64,000 nucleotides of DNA from Amycolatopsis sacchari (GTDB taxonomy: Bacteria > Actinomycetota > Actinomycetes > Mycobacteriales > Pseudonocardiaceae). The DNA lies in assembly GCF_900114035.1 (NCBI RefSeq), contig NZ_FORP01000007.1, positions 1 through 64,000 of the forward strand, read 5' to 3'. The position numbers and the translations under genes are program-made. This document shows positions 32,291-41,196 of the stretch, in pieces (the stretch's first letter is position 1; each line of letters begins with the position of its first letter). A model generated the notes under the pieces. The model searched no databases and was not told the origin of the DNA. It saw nothing but the letters and a program-made list of their open reading frames with translations.

Positions 32291-33168
32291 TCGTGGTGTC
32301 CTCTGCCACCAGCCACACCGGTTCCGCCGTGGCCGACGCGCTGCTCGCCGCCGGCCAGAAGGTCCGGGTACTCGGGCGCAGCCGCGGCCGGCTGCGCGCC
32401 TTCGCCGACCGTGGCGCCGAAACCGCCGAAGTCCGCACGGACGACGAGGTCAGCATCCGCGAGGCCTTCGCCGGTGCCGACGCGGCGTTCGTCATGATCG
32501 CCCCCGGTCTCGTCCCCACGAGCACCGATTTCCCCGGCTTCCAGCAACGGGTGATCACCGCGCACCGGAAGGGCCTCGCCGGGCTCGAGGGGCTCACGCG
32601 GATCGTGAGCCTGAGCGGCTGGGCCGCGAACCACCCGGGTGCGCGGGGACCGGTGTGGGGGCTGCGCCCGCTCGAAGAAGCCCTCGACACGCTCACCGGC
32701 GTGGAGACGATCCACCTGCGCCCCGGCTGGTTCATGGAAAACGCCCTGCCGATGATCGAGGAGGTCCGGGAGACCGGCACCGCGCGCGGGCTGATCCCCG
32801 CGGACCTGCCGCTCCCCGCGATCGCCACGGCGGACATCGGGGCGGTCGCCGCCGATCTCCTCAGCGGGCGCCGGAAAGCCCCGCGCCGGGTGCTCGAACT
32901 GCACGGCCCCCGCGACGTGACGCTCGACGAAATCGTTGCCGCCATTGGCAAAGCCGTCGGACGGCCGGACGCCCGCTACGAGCGGATCGACGCCACCGCG
33001 ATGCGCGACGGCCTCCTCGCGGCGGGGTTCTCCGAGCACATGGCCGACGGGACCACCGCCATGACCTCGGACGTCGCCGACCGCCGGATCGCCATGGTCC
33101 AGCCGCGGGACGCCGAAACCACCACACCCACGACGTTCGAGGACTTCCTCGCGAGGGTCATCGCATGA
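32287..33168 (+). CDS. NmrA-like NAD(P)-binding protein
   Basis: A 293-residue atypical SDR of the NmrA/NAD(P)H-binding family. It starts directly with the Rossmann strand MIVVSSATSHTGSAVADALL, in which the usual GATGxxG loop has become SATSHTG. The central VSLSGWAANHPGARG and the HLRPGWFMENALP segment are family marks. It probably senses or uses NADPH; many members are azoreductase- or quinone-reductase-like, others are redox sensors. It is coupled to the XRE gene upstream and to the MBL gene downstream (both ATGA overlaps). Confidence 0.82.
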   Translation: MIVVSSATSHTGSAVADALLAAGQKVRVLGRSRGRLRAFADRGAETAEVRTDDEVSIREAFAGADAAFVMIAPGLVPTSTDFPGFQQRVITAHRKGLAGLEGLTRIVSLSGWAANHPGARGPVWGLRPLEEALDTLTGVETIHLRPGWFMENALPMIEEVRETGTARGLIPADLPLPAIATADIGAVAADLLSGRRKAPRRVLELHGPRDVTLDEIVAAIGKAVGRPDARYERIDATAMRDGLLAAGFSEHMADGTTAMTSDVADRRIAMVQPRDAETTTPTTFEDFLARVIA

Positions 33169-34070
33169 AACCGTCCACTTTGCTCCCGGCCCCTGGCTTC
33201 ACCCGCACCCGCGTCGGCGCGATCACGATCACGACCGTCTACGACGGCGCCCTGCCGATCCACGCCGCCGACATGCACGACGAGGCGCCCGAGCGGATCA
33301 CCGAGCTGCTGGCCGACGGGTTCCTCCCGCCCGAAGGGGACCTCCTGACGGCCGTGAACACCTTCCTGTTCACCACCGGCGGACGCACCGTGCTGGTCGA
33401 CGCCGGTGCGGGCACCTCCCTCGGGCCCGGCACCGGCCACGTGCTCGAAAACCTCGCTGCCGCAGGGCATTCACCCGCGGAGGTCGACGACGTCCTCATC
33501 ACGCACCTCCACCCCGATCACGTCTTCGGCCTGATCACAGCCGAGGGTGACCCGGCGTTCCCGTCGGCGACCGTGCACGTGTCGGCGGAGGAAACCGGGC
33601 ACTGGCTCGACGACGCCGTCGCCGCGCAAGCCGACGGGGTGCAGGCACAGATCCACCACTGGGCGGCACAGGCCCTGCTCCCCTACCGCGCGGCGGGACG
33701 GCTCGCCACGTTCCGGCCGGGAGACCAGCCGGTGCCGGGGGTGACCGCGGTCGACCTGCACGGCCACACGCCCGGCCACACCGGTTACCTCCTGGGCAGC
33801 GGCGGGGAACACCTGCTGTTCTGGGGCGACACCATGCACTCCCACACCGTTCAGCTGCGCGCTCCGCACGTCACCATGGAGATCGACAGCGACCGCGCCG
33901 GTGCCCGCGCGGCACGGCTCCGCGTGCTGGAGGAGGCCCGGACGCGGAAGTGGACCATCGGGGCCGCGCACCTCCCGTTCCCGGGAATCGGGAGGATCCG
34001 CTTGCACGACGGCGAATACGAGTGGGTCCCGGTGCCGTACCGGCCGCTTCAGCCGCCTGCCGACGCGTAG
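33165..34070 (+). CDS. MBL-fold metallo-hydrolase
   Basis: A 301-residue metallo-beta-lactamase-fold hydrolase. The zinc motif HLHPDH is at residues 114-119, and further ligands are in DLHGHTPGHTGY and FWGDTMHSH. The layout resembles AHL-lactonase/quorum-quenching type and related lactonases or thioesterases; no signal peptide is seen, so it is cytoplasmic. It is the last gene of the XRE-NmrA-MBL operon. Activity on a lactone is possible, but the substrate is unknown. Confidence 0.85.
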   Translation: MKPSTLLPAPGFTRTRVGAITITTVYDGALPIHAADMHDEAPERITELLADGFLPPEGDLLTAVNTFLFTTGGRTVLVDAGAGTSLGPGTGHVLENLAAAGHSPAEVDDVLITHLHPDHVFGLITAEGDPAFPSATVHVSAEETGHWLDDAVAAQADGVQAQIHHWAAQALLPYRAAGRLATFRPGDQPVPGVTAVDLHGHTPGHTGYLLGSGGEHLLFWGDTMHSHTVQLRAPHVTMEIDSDRAGARAARLRVLEEARTRKWTIGAAHLPFPGIGRIRLHDGEYEWVPVPYRPLQPPADA

Positions 34071-34127
34071 CACGGAACGGGCGGCGGCCCGACGCGGGCA
34101 AGACGGCGTCGGGCCGCGAAGCAGGCG

Positions 34128-34376
34128 ATGCTCACGGAGCTGATCCGCGAGAAGGTCACCAGCGCGCTGGTGGAAATCCTCGACACGAGGGTGTCGGCAC
34201 CACGGCGGGCGGCGGCGCGTGGGTGCTGCAGGCCGCCGTCGGCCGTGGCGAGCTCCCGTCCGGAGTGGACCTGGAACTCGGCATCGACCTGCTGATCGCC
34301 CCGCTCGCCTTCCGGATACTGGTCACCCGGTCCCATCGACGACGAGTACGTGGGACGCCACCGCGCTGACGGCGGC
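34128..34376 (+). pseudogene. frameshifted remnant of a TetR-family regulator (C-terminal part)
   Basis: Three pieces read in changing frames match the C-terminal domain of a TetR protein: MLTELIREKVTSALVEILD from 34128, then VGRGELPSGVDLELGIDLL and IAPLAFRILVT around 34239-34327, then GPIDDEYVGR from 34329 after a one-base shift back to the first frame. The order GEL...D.ELGIDLLI.PL.FR.LVTG.PIDDEYVG is characteristic of the family. No DNA-binding half remains. It lies beyond the 3' end of the SDR at 34406, whose promoter has a TetR-type double operator, so it may be the lost regulator of that gene (inference). The rest of 34071-34405 holds nothing else. Confidence 0.55.
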
Positions 34377-34405
34377 CACCGCCGTCCACCGCCGTTCGCG
34401 GGCGG

Positions 34406-35152
34406 TTATGCCGCGTACCCGCCGTCGATCCTCAGCACCGCGCCGGTGACGTAGGAGGCCTGCGGGCTGGCGAGGAAGACGACGCCCGCGGCGATCTCTT
34501 CCGGCCTGCCGTACCGCCCCATCGCCGCGGTCGGGAGGAACACCGATGCGGCCGGGCCGTCGGCGGGGTTTCCTTCTGTGTCGACGAATCCGGGCTGGAC
34601 GACATTCACCGTGATGCCCCGGTGCGCCAGATCGCGGGCGGCGCCCCGGCTGAAGCCCTCGAGGGCCGCCTTCGTGCCCGTGTAGTACGCCATCCCCTGG
34701 AAACCCGCCCGGGTGGCCACACCCGAGCTGATGCTGACGATCCGTCCGCCGTCGGGCAGCAGCGGCACCGCCGCCTGGACCGCGGCCACCACACTCGTGT
34801 AGTTGACGGCGAGCTGCCGATCGATGGCGGCCTGGTCGGCGGGTTCAACGCCGAGCAGGCCTCCACCGCCCACGGCCGCGTTGTTGACCAGGATGTCCAG
34901 CTTCCCGAACCGCTCGGCCACGCGCCGGATCAAGCCCGCCGCCTGGGCCGCATCCGCCTGGTCGGCCTGGAAGGCCGCCGCACGCACCCCTTTCGCCTCC
35001 AGGTCGGCGACCACGGCCTCGGCCCGCTCCGCCGAGGACGAGTAGCTGATCGCGACGTCGGCTCCCTCGTCGGCCAGCGCCAGTGCCGACGCCGCCCCGA
35101 TCCCCCGTGACCCCCCGGTCACGATCGCCACCTTGCCGTCCAGCTTTCCCAT
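34406..35152 (-). CDS. short-chain dehydrogenase/reductase
   Basis: A 248-residue classical SDR resembling 3-oxoacyl-ACP reductases: TGGSRGIG at residues 12-19, NNAA, catalytic S143, Y157 and K161 (YTGTK), and the DGGYAA end. The YSSSAE segment after the second strand fits NADP(H). The ATG at 35152 is 36 bases from a perfect 21-base inverted repeat at 35188-35239, so it is expected to be inducible. There is no intact regulator next to it, only the TetR remnant downstream. Confidence 0.88.
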   Translation of the reverse strand: MGKLDGKVAIVTGGSRGIGAASALALADEGADVAISYSSSAERAEAVVADLEAKGVRAAAFQADQADAAQAAGLIRRVAERFGKLDILVNNAAVGGGGLLGVEPADQAAIDRQLAVNYTSVVAAVQAAVPLLPDGGRIVSISSGVATRAGFQGMAYYTGTKAALEGFSRGAARDLAHRGITVNVVQPGFVDTEGNPADGPAASVFLPTAAMGRYGRPEEIAAGVVFLASPQASYVTGAVLRIDGGYAA

Positions 35153-35187
35153 GTGCTTCCCGCTTTCCCCGTGCAGCACGGCAAGAC

Positions 35188-35239
35188 GTTCTTGACCGTA
35201 TGGTCCACTATAGGTTTTGTGGACCATACGGTCAAGAAC
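35188..35239. promoter_or_regulatory. perfect 21-bp inverted repeat (double operator)
   Basis: The arms 35188-35208 and 35219-35239 are exact inverted copies with a 10-base spacer. Each contains the quasi-palindrome GACCGTATGGTC (35194-35205) or its complement (35222-35233), centres 28 bp apart. It sits upstream of the SDR; the GH36 gene on the same strand ends just beyond at 35250. Confidence 0.8.
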
Positions 35240-35249
35240 CCGGCTCACC

Positions 35250-37319
35250 TCAGCCGATCGGCTCCGCCACGATGAGCTGGAAGCGCTCGAAGGCCAGCTG
35301 CACCGTGTTGTGCCGCGCATCGACGACGCCGAGCGACGCACCCGCGAACGGGTCCGTCAGGCGGTACCGGCCCCGGCCGAGGCCGCGCAGTTCGACCTTC
35401 CCGTCCCACCGGGCGGCGTAGAAGGCGTAGTGCAGGGTCCTCCCCTTCGCCACCACGTGTGCTTCCGGCTTGTCGAAACCGATGTCGTACAGCTCGCCCC
35501 GGTACTCGCCCGTCGAGAGCATGTTCTTCCGGTACAGGCCCACCCATTTCCGCCAGAGCACCTCCTTCTCCGGGGTGAGCACGTACGGGTCCTCCGCCGA
35601 CGCTGCCGGATAGGTGAACTTCGTCGACAGCACCGCGCCCACGCCGTAGCTGGACGCGAAATCGTCGCCGCCGTCGCTGAGTTCGACGTGGTCGCCGGCA
35701 TAGCTGCTGCCGGGGCCCATCAGCGCCTTCATCGTCTTGCCCTTGCTGCGGACCTGGTAGGACGACTCCGGGTCCGAGGCCGGGTACTGGTCCACATAGG
35801 GCAGGTTGTGGAACGCGAAAGCCGTGCCACACGGGCAAAGTTCGACCACCGCGTCGCGGTTGGCCTGGTGCACCGCGTCGTGGATGCGCTTCCAGAACCG
35901 CGCCAGGCCCTCAGTCGACTCCTCGGGCCGGGCGTGCCGGTGCGCCGGGTTGTGGCAGGGCAGCACGGCGTTGAGGTGCTGGCCGTCGATCTTGAGCCCT
36001 TCGTAGCCCCAGTCCCGGATGAACTTCGTCGCCTGCGCGACGAAATACTCCACAGTGGGCTCGTACGCCGGGCACAGCGTGAAGGCGTCCCACCACGTCA
36101 CCTGCTGCTTGTTGCCCGCACTGTCCAAAAGCAACATATCGGGACGCTGCCGGAACAGGTTGCTGTCCGGGTCCGCTGCGAGCGGGGCCCACCACAGGCG
36201 CGGCCGCATGCCCGCCTCGCGGATCCGCCGCGTGAAGTCGCGCATGTCCGCTTCACCGCGCGGGAACTTCTCCCGGTTGAGGTCCCAGTCGCCCTCGTTG
36301 GTCTGCCAGCCGTCGTCGAGCACCGCCCACTTCAGACCCACGTCGGCCGCCTTGGGGAGGGTGCCGACAACCTGCTCCACGGTGAACCCGCGCTCGTAAC
36401 CCCACGCGCACCAGATGGGTTCGAGCGCGGCGGCCGGGGTCTCGGGAGCGCGCTGGCCGATGTCCCCCATGTACTGCCGGTACCGTTGCAGCGGAACGAA
36501 ATGATCGCCTACGTGGGCCACCAGGAAGGTGGTGTCGGTGGCCAGCCGCCCGCCCGGCGCTAGCCCACCAGCGGCGTCGCCTTCGACCGCGATGCTCGCA
36601 CCGGCCGCGGTCCTCCGCACCGGCAGGCGCAGGATCCTGGCGACCGGTTCGACGTGTCCCACCGACAGACCGCCGTCCCGGCGCCACACGGTCGCCATCG
36701 GGGTGCCGCCGCCGTAGTCGGAAGCCACCATCCCCAGCGAGTTCTCCTGGGCGAACCCGTCCGTCACCGGCTGCACCCAGTCCCGCCGGTCCTCGTGCGT
36801 AGTGCCGGAGAACGTGTAGAAACCCCCCGGTGCGGCCAAGAGCTCGTGCGCACCGCTGCGCCACCCGGTGACGGGCAGCGCGGCACGGGACTGGTTGGTG
36901 TAGGTCACCTTCATCACGACCATGCCCGCGAGGCGCTGGAACGACGTCAGCTCCACCGTCTTGCGCACGCCCTCCGCGGAATCGCCCTGGAGCGTCACCT
37001 GGACTCCCGGGCCGTGCTGCGGGTGCCAGGTGTCGCGGGTCTGGTGGCCGCGGTAGCCGAACTCCTCGATCGTCCGGCCCCCGAGCACCAGGGCTTCGCT
37101 CGCGTCGAACCGCGTGACCGCCTTGCCCGCCAAGGTGACCCGGCTGCGGAGCCGGTCGTCGAACTCCACCGTGATCGAGCTGTCGCCGACCCCGGCGAAA
37201 CCGGGCGGGCGGCCGGGTGTCGCGGCCGCCGCGCCGCCACCGGCCAGCACGGGGAAGGCGGCCAGTCCGGCACCTCCCAGCGCCACCTTCAGCACGGTCC
37301 GCCGCTGCATGTTCGCCAT
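35250..37319 (-). CDS. exported GH36-type alpha-galactosidase
   Basis: A 689-residue glycoside hydrolase. The N terminus MANMQRRTVLKVALGGAGLAA is a twin-arginine-like signal ending near AAAA (about residue 33), so the enzyme is probably exported folded. A beta-sandwich domain precedes the TIM barrel, which begins around IWCAWGYERGFTVEQV. The nucleophile is D445 in GLKIDGQH; D516 in ASDPESSYQVR is the likely acid/base, at the spacing expected for GH36. An alpha-galactosidase or alpha-N-acetylgalactosaminidase role fits the downstream kinase/AgaS/GatZ genes. The start ATG 37319 has GAAGGGAAG. It is divergent from the GntR gene at 37383 and shares its operator. Confidence 0.83.
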   Translation of the reverse strand: MANMQRRTVLKVALGGAGLAAFPVLAGGGAAAATPGRPPGFAGVGDSSITVEFDDRLRSRVTLAGKAVTRFDASEALVLGGRTIEEFGYRGHQTRDTWHPQHGPGVQVTLQGDSAEGVRKTVELTSFQRLAGMVVMKVTYTNQSRAALPVTGWRSGAHELLAAPGGFYTFSGTTHEDRRDWVQPVTDGFAQENSLGMVASDYGGGTPMATVWRRDGGLSVGHVEPVARILRLPVRRTAAGASIAVEGDAAGGLAPGGRLATDTTFLVAHVGDHFVPLQRYRQYMGDIGQRAPETPAAALEPIWCAWGYERGFTVEQVVGTLPKAADVGLKWAVLDDGWQTNEGDWDLNREKFPRGEADMRDFTRRIREAGMRPRLWWAPLAADPDSNLFRQRPDMLLLDSAGNKQQVTWWDAFTLCPAYEPTVEYFVAQATKFIRDWGYEGLKIDGQHLNAVLPCHNPAHRHARPEESTEGLARFWKRIHDAVHQANRDAVVELCPCGTAFAFHNLPYVDQYPASDPESSYQVRSKGKTMKALMGPGSSYAGDHVELSDGGDDFASSYGVGAVLSTKFTYPAASAEDPYVLTPEKEVLWRKWVGLYRKNMLSTGEYRGELYDIGFDKPEAHVVAKGRTLHYAFYAARWDGKVELRGLGRGRYRLTDPFAGASLGVVDARHNTVQLAFERFQLIVAEPIG

Positions 37320-37365
37320 GTCGCACTTCCCTTCGTTCTGGATCTCGGATTCCGGCGCCGGGAGG

Positions 37366-37385
37366 ACCGGTATGGTTCTGGTATG
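37366..37385. promoter_or_regulatory. GntR repeat covering the gntR start codon (first locus)
   Basis: ACCGGTAT (37366-37373) and TCTGGTAT (37377-37384) are direct repeats 11 bases apart, the second containing the ATG of the gntR gene (37383-37385). The same layout is found at 42524-42543. Confidence 0.65.
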
Positions 37386-38156
37386 ACCGTTGCGAGGACG
37401 CCGCTGCCCCGTGGCCTGTTCGCGGACGACGCGCTCCCGCTGTACGAGCGCACCGCCGCCCGGTTGCTGGACGAGCTGCGCGCCACCGGGGCCCGCACGG
37501 GCGACCGGTTGCCGTCCGAGCGAGCGCTGTCCGCCCGGTACGGCGTTTCCCGCGTGACGCTGCGCGCCGCCCTCGCCGAACTGGAAGCGCGGGGCATCGT
37601 GCGCCCGACGTCGTCGCGCGGGTGGTTCGTCGCCGAGCTCGGCGCCCCGGCGCCCGCCGCGGCGGCCCCGCAGGTCCAGGGCTTCGCCGACTACGCCGAG
37701 GTCAACGGCCTGACGGCGAGCAGCCGGGTGCTGTCGGCGACGGTCCGCCCGGCCACGGTGCCCGAGGCCGAACAGCTCCGCATCGCCCCCGGCGCCGACC
37801 TCTTCGACCTGCACCGGCTGCGCTTCCTCGACGACCTGGTGGTCGTGCTGGAGCACAACCGCCTCCCGCTGGCGGTCTGCCCCGCGCTGGCCGAAACCGA
37901 CTTCGGCAAGGCCTCGCTGTACGCGACCCTCCGCGCGGCGGACCCGCCGCAGCTGCCGCGCGTCGCCGACTACTCGGTCGAGGCCCGGCACCCGACGCCG
38001 CGGGAGCGGGAGCTGCTGGAAACCGGCGACAGGATGCCGATGCTCGTGGCGACCCAGCTGACCTTCAACCAGGAGGACCGCCCGATCGAACTGACCGTCC
38101 AGGTCTACCGCGGGGACCGCTACCGCTTCCGCGCCTCGATCACCAACCAGGCCTGA
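37383..38156 (+). CDS. GntR-family regulator (HutC/UTRA), copy 1
   Basis: A 257-residue regulator: N-terminal winged helix (residues about 18-85; GDRLPSERALSARYGVSRVTLRAALAEL) and a UTRA effector domain (about 100-250) with FDLHRLRFLDDLVVVLEHNRLPL. UTRA proteins of this branch sense sugar phosphates or amino sugars. It is a clear paralogue of the protein at 42541, sharing long blocks such as LPLYER, GDRLPSER and VVVLEHNRLPLA. It probably represses itself and the divergent GH36 gene. There is no room for a ribosome binding site separate from the operator, so the mRNA may be leaderless. Confidence 0.9.
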   Translation: MTVARTPLPRGLFADDALPLYERTAARLLDELRATGARTGDRLPSERALSARYGVSRVTLRAALAELEARGIVRPTSSRGWFVAELGAPAPAAAAPQVQGFADYAEVNGLTASSRVLSATVRPATVPEAEQLRIAPGADLFDLHRLRFLDDLVVVLEHNRLPLAVCPALAETDFGKASLYATLRAADPPQLPRVADYSVEARHPTPRERELLETGDRMPMLVATQLTFNQEDRPIELTVQVYRGDRYRFRASITNQA

Positions 38157-38164
38157 AACCGCCG

Positions 38165-39109
38165 TCAGGACCGGTCGGAGTGGACGGCGGCGCCGACGTC
38201 ACCCATGACCTCGGTGGCGGGGCCGGACTCGTCGGCGTAGACCATCAGCGTCGAACCGCCGATCGCCAGGACGATGCCGATGAACCCGTACACCGACGGC
38301 AGGGTCTGGTAGACGATCAGCGAGAGGATGATCGTGAGCACCGGCGCGAGCGCGTTGGTCACCGGCGCGACGATCGTGGCCTTGCCGCGGGAAAGCGCCA
38401 TCACGAGGAACAACGCGCCGACGGCGTTGAGCAGCTGGGTGCCGAGCGTGAGCGCGGGCGCCTGCCACGGCGCGTGGCTGGGGAACTCCCCCATCATGAA
38501 CCACGCGACGGGCACGAGGAGCAGGCCGCTGATCGTCATCCACACGAACGTCGTGGCGTCGTTGACGCCCACGGTGGCGGCCTTCTTCATGTAGTAGGCC
38601 TGCACGCCCCAGGCGATCATCACGATCAGCGCCAGGACCAGCCACGGTCCCGTCGCCGCGTCACCCGAGCCGCTGCTGATGCTGAACAGGACGATGGACG
38701 CCAGCGCCGCGACCACGCCGACGGTGGCGAGCGGGCGGATGCGCTCCCGCAGGATCGCCACGGCCATCAGCACGGTGATCGCGGGCGAGATCGAGATGAG
38801 CGGGAAGATCAGGTACGCCGGGCCGATCGTCAGCGCCTTGAACAACACGAGCTGCCCGCCCGCGCCGGTGAGGCCGACGATCAGGCCGTACAACGCCGCG
38901 ACCGGCCGCCGGTCGAGCTTCTGGCCGCGCATCGCGAACGCGGCCGGGATGATCATCGTGACCGCCCACAGGATGTAGACCATCTCGTTGGGGTAGTCGT
39001 ACAAGGAGGTCGGGGTGCCGGAGAACGCACCCCACACCCCCCAGAACAACACGAGCAGTCCGGCGTAGGGGATCCAGCGGTTGCCGCGGGGTTTCGTCAG
39101 GTCAGGCAT
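38165..39109 (-). CDS. DMT-superfamily (EamA-type) transporter
   Basis: A 314-residue membrane protein with ten hydrophobic segments in two EamA repeats (first from WIPYAGLLVLFWGVWGAF, second from ATGPWLVLALIVMIAWGVQ). The DMT family exports or imports small metabolites; sugar-related members exist. It is the last gene of the kinase/AgaS/GatZ operon, overlapping the kinase stop by eight bases, so it likely moves the amino sugar or a galactose derivative. No glucose/ribose-permease signature can be asserted. The ATG at 39109 was chosen over the longer open frame, which overlaps the kinase. Confidence 0.83.
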   Translation of the reverse strand: MPDLTKPRGNRWIPYAGLLVLFWGVWGAFSGTPTSLYDYPNEMVYILWAVTMIIPAAFAMRGQKLDRRPVAALYGLIVGLTGAGGQLVLFKALTIGPAYLIFPLISISPAITVLMAVAILRERIRPLATVGVVAALASIVLFSISSGSGDAATGPWLVLALIVMIAWGVQAYYMKKAATVGVNDATTFVWMTISGLLLVPVAWFMMGEFPSHAPWQAPALTLGTQLLNAVGALFLVMALSRGKATIVAPVTNALAPVLTIILSLIVYQTLPSVYGFIGIVLAIGGSTLMVYADESGPATEVMGDVGAAVHSDRS

Positions 39110-40112
39110 CGTCGCCTCCTTGGGGAACGGTGGTCGCGTGGGTCCGCAGCCGGTCGACGGCTTCGGCGCGCAGTGGGGTGCCGGCCAGCCGGGCCGCGTA
39201 GAGCGCGGCGCCGAGTACCGGCGGGAGGAGCGGGGTGCACAGCTCGACGGGTGCGCCGTCGAGCCGTTCGCGGAAGGCCTCACGCACTTCGTCGCTGGCG
39301 AAAACGCCGCCGGACCACGACACCGGGACGACCTCTCCGGGTGCGTAGCCGAGCCGGTCGACGGTGGCCAGCACGAGATCGGCCAGCCGCACGCCCGCCT
39401 CGCGGAGGATCGCGGCGCATTCGGTGTCGCCGTCGGCCGCGGCGGCGGTGACGACCCTGGCGAGTGCGGCCACCCGCATCCGGTCGCCCTGCCAGCGGTT
39501 GAGCACGACGTCGACGAGGTCGAGGTCGGTGGCCAGGCGCAGGTGGTCCCGCAGGTGCCGGAGCAGCGGCCCGGCGGGCAGCCGCCCGTCGGACATCCGC
39601 GCGAACGCGTTGAGCCCGCGGATCGCGATCCAGTAGGCGGAGCCCTCGTCGTCGAACAGCTCGCCCCAGCCGCCGACGCGCAGTCCACGGCCCGCGCGCT
39701 CGCCGTAGGTCATGGACCCGGTCCCGGCGATCACGTTGACGCCGTCGACGGCACCCAGCGAACCCGCCCAGCCGGCGACCATGTCGTTGTCGCAGCGGTA
39801 CCGCTGGTGGCCCAGCACCCGGCCGGGGATCGCGTTCAGCGTGTCGAGGTCGGCGCTCACCTCGCCGTAGCCGGGCAGCGCGACGAACGCGTACGTGAAC
39901 TCCGCGGCGGGGATCCCGGTCTCGCCGCACACCGACTCGACCCCGGCCCGCAGGACCTCCTCGACCAGGTCGATGCTGTGCCCGAGGTAGTAGCTGCTCG
40001 GCGCGAGCGCGGTGGCGAGCAGCTCGCCGTCGCCGGTCAGCAGCGCGAACGCGGTCTTGGTGCCACCGCCGTCCACCCCGAGGAACACGCCGGCTTCATT
40101 CGTCGAGGGCAT
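39102..40112 (-). CDS. BadF/NagK-type amino-sugar kinase
   Basis: A 336-residue ASKHA-fold kinase. The phosphate-1 loop is GVDGGGTKTAFAL (D14-T20); the phosphate-2 strand NVIAGTGSMTYGE and the adenosine motif VSWSGGVFAS are present. The set fits N-acetylglucosamine kinase-like members of the BadF/BadG family. In this operon it probably phosphorylates galactosamine or N-acetylgalactosamine before AgaS acts. It overlaps the agaS stop by 17 bases and the transporter start by eight, so all are translated as one unit. Confidence 0.82.
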   Translation of the reverse strand: MPSTNEAGVFLGVDGGGTKTAFALLTGDGELLATALAPSSYYLGHSIDLVEEVLRAGVESVCGETGIPAAEFTYAFVALPGYGEVSADLDTLNAIPGRVLGHQRYRCDNDMVAGWAGSLGAVDGVNVIAGTGSMTYGERAGRGLRVGGWGELFDDEGSAYWIAIRGLNAFARMSDGRLPAGPLLRHLRDHLRLATDLDLVDVVLNRWQGDRMRVAALARVVTAAAADGDTECAAILREAGVRLADLVLATVDRLGYAPGEVVPVSWSGGVFASDEVREAFRERLDGAPVELCTPLLPPVLGAALYAARLAGTPLRAEAVDRLRTHATTVPQGGDDA

Positions 40113-41196
40113 GGATGGTGACTCCCTTCACGACCCGGTTCACTTCGTGGCCCGGGAACGGGTTGTCCGGGTCGAGCCCGAGCGCGCGGGACGTCGCCAG
40201 TGCGACGTGCTGTGCGGCGAGCAGGAGCACCGGTGCGACGGTGGCGTCGGGCAGGTGGCCGAGCCCCGGGAACGACCACGTCTCCTCCTCCGCGTCGTCG
40301 CGGCAGCCGATGGTGATCACCTGCCCCTCGGGCAGATCCGCGCGGAGCTCGCGGGCGATGTCGAGGTCGTAGCGGCGCGTGTAGGGGTCGTTGGACAGGT
40401 ACACGAGGGCGACCGTGGCGGGGTTGAGCACGGACTTCGGCCCGTGCCGGAAACCCAGCGAGGAGTCGAAGTAGCTCACGACCCGGCCCGCCGTCAGCTC
40501 CAGCAGCTTCAACGCGGACTCGCGGGCGAGCCCGGTCAGCGGGCCGCTGCCGAGGTAGACGAACCGGTCGGCGCCGTCCTCCGCGAGCACGCGCGCCCGC
40601 TTGGCGAGGTCCGGCAGCGCGTCGGCCGCGACGTCCGCGAGGAGCGTGACGTCCGGGTTCGCGCCCAGCACGGTGAGTGCGGCCAGCATCATGCTGGTGA
40701 CGCTGGAGGTCATCGCGAAACCGCGGTCGTTGGTGCCCTCGGGCATCAGCAGCGCAAGGCTGTGCTCTCCCGCGGTGTTCCGGTACAGCTGCCCGTCGGG
40801 GTTGCACGTGAGGACCAGGTGGTGGCATTCGGAGAGCACCTCCTCCGCGAGCTCGACCGCGGCGAGCGACTCGGGGCTGTCCCCGGAACGCGCGAAGGAG
40901 ACGAGAAGCGTCGGGACGTCCTCGGCCAGGTACTCGCGCGGGTTGCTCACCAGGTCTGTGGTGGCGACGGCGTCGATCCGGCGGCGCAGCGTCCTCGACA
41001 GCCCGGGCGCGAGGATCTGCCCGGCGAACGCCGAAGTACCCGCGCCGGTGAGCACGATCCGCAGGTCCTCTTTGGCCAGCAGCGGCGCGAGGAACGCGTC
41101 GATGCGCGGCTTGTCGGCGTCGAGGGACGTGGCGAGCGTGCGCCAGACGTCCGGCTGCTGGGCGATCTCTCGTGCGGTCCACAGGTTCCCGGTCAT
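40096..41196 (-). CDS. agaS: SIS-domain sugar isomerase/deaminase, AgaS-like
   Basis: A 366-residue protein with two SIS domains: first LTGAGTSAFAGQI with SFARSGDSPESLA, second FVYLGSGPLTGLARESALKLLELTAGRV. The end of the second, SSLGFRHGPKSVL, holds the conserved histidine of amino-sugar isomerases. AgaS removes ammonia from galactosamine 6-phosphate to give tagatose 6-phosphate. It overlaps the gatZ stop by four bases. The absence of an AgaA-type deacetylase in the window points to free galactosamine, or to a deacetylase encoded elsewhere. Confidence 0.85.
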   Translation of the reverse strand: MTGNLWTAREIAQQPDVWRTLATSLDADKPRIDAFLAPLLAKEDLRIVLTGAGTSAFAGQILAPGLSRTLRRRIDAVATTDLVSNPREYLAEDVPTLLVSFARSGDSPESLAAVELAEEVLSECHHLVLTCNPDGQLYRNTAGEHSLALLMPEGTNDRGFAMTSSVTSMMLAALTVLGANPDVTLLADVAADALPDLAKRARVLAEDGADRFVYLGSGPLTGLARESALKLLELTAGRVVSYFDSSLGFRHGPKSVLNPATVALVYLSNDPYTRRYDLDIARELRADLPEGQVITIGCRDDAEEETWSFPGLGHLPDATVAPVLLLAAQHVALATSRALGLDPDNPFPGHEVNRVVKGVTIHALDE

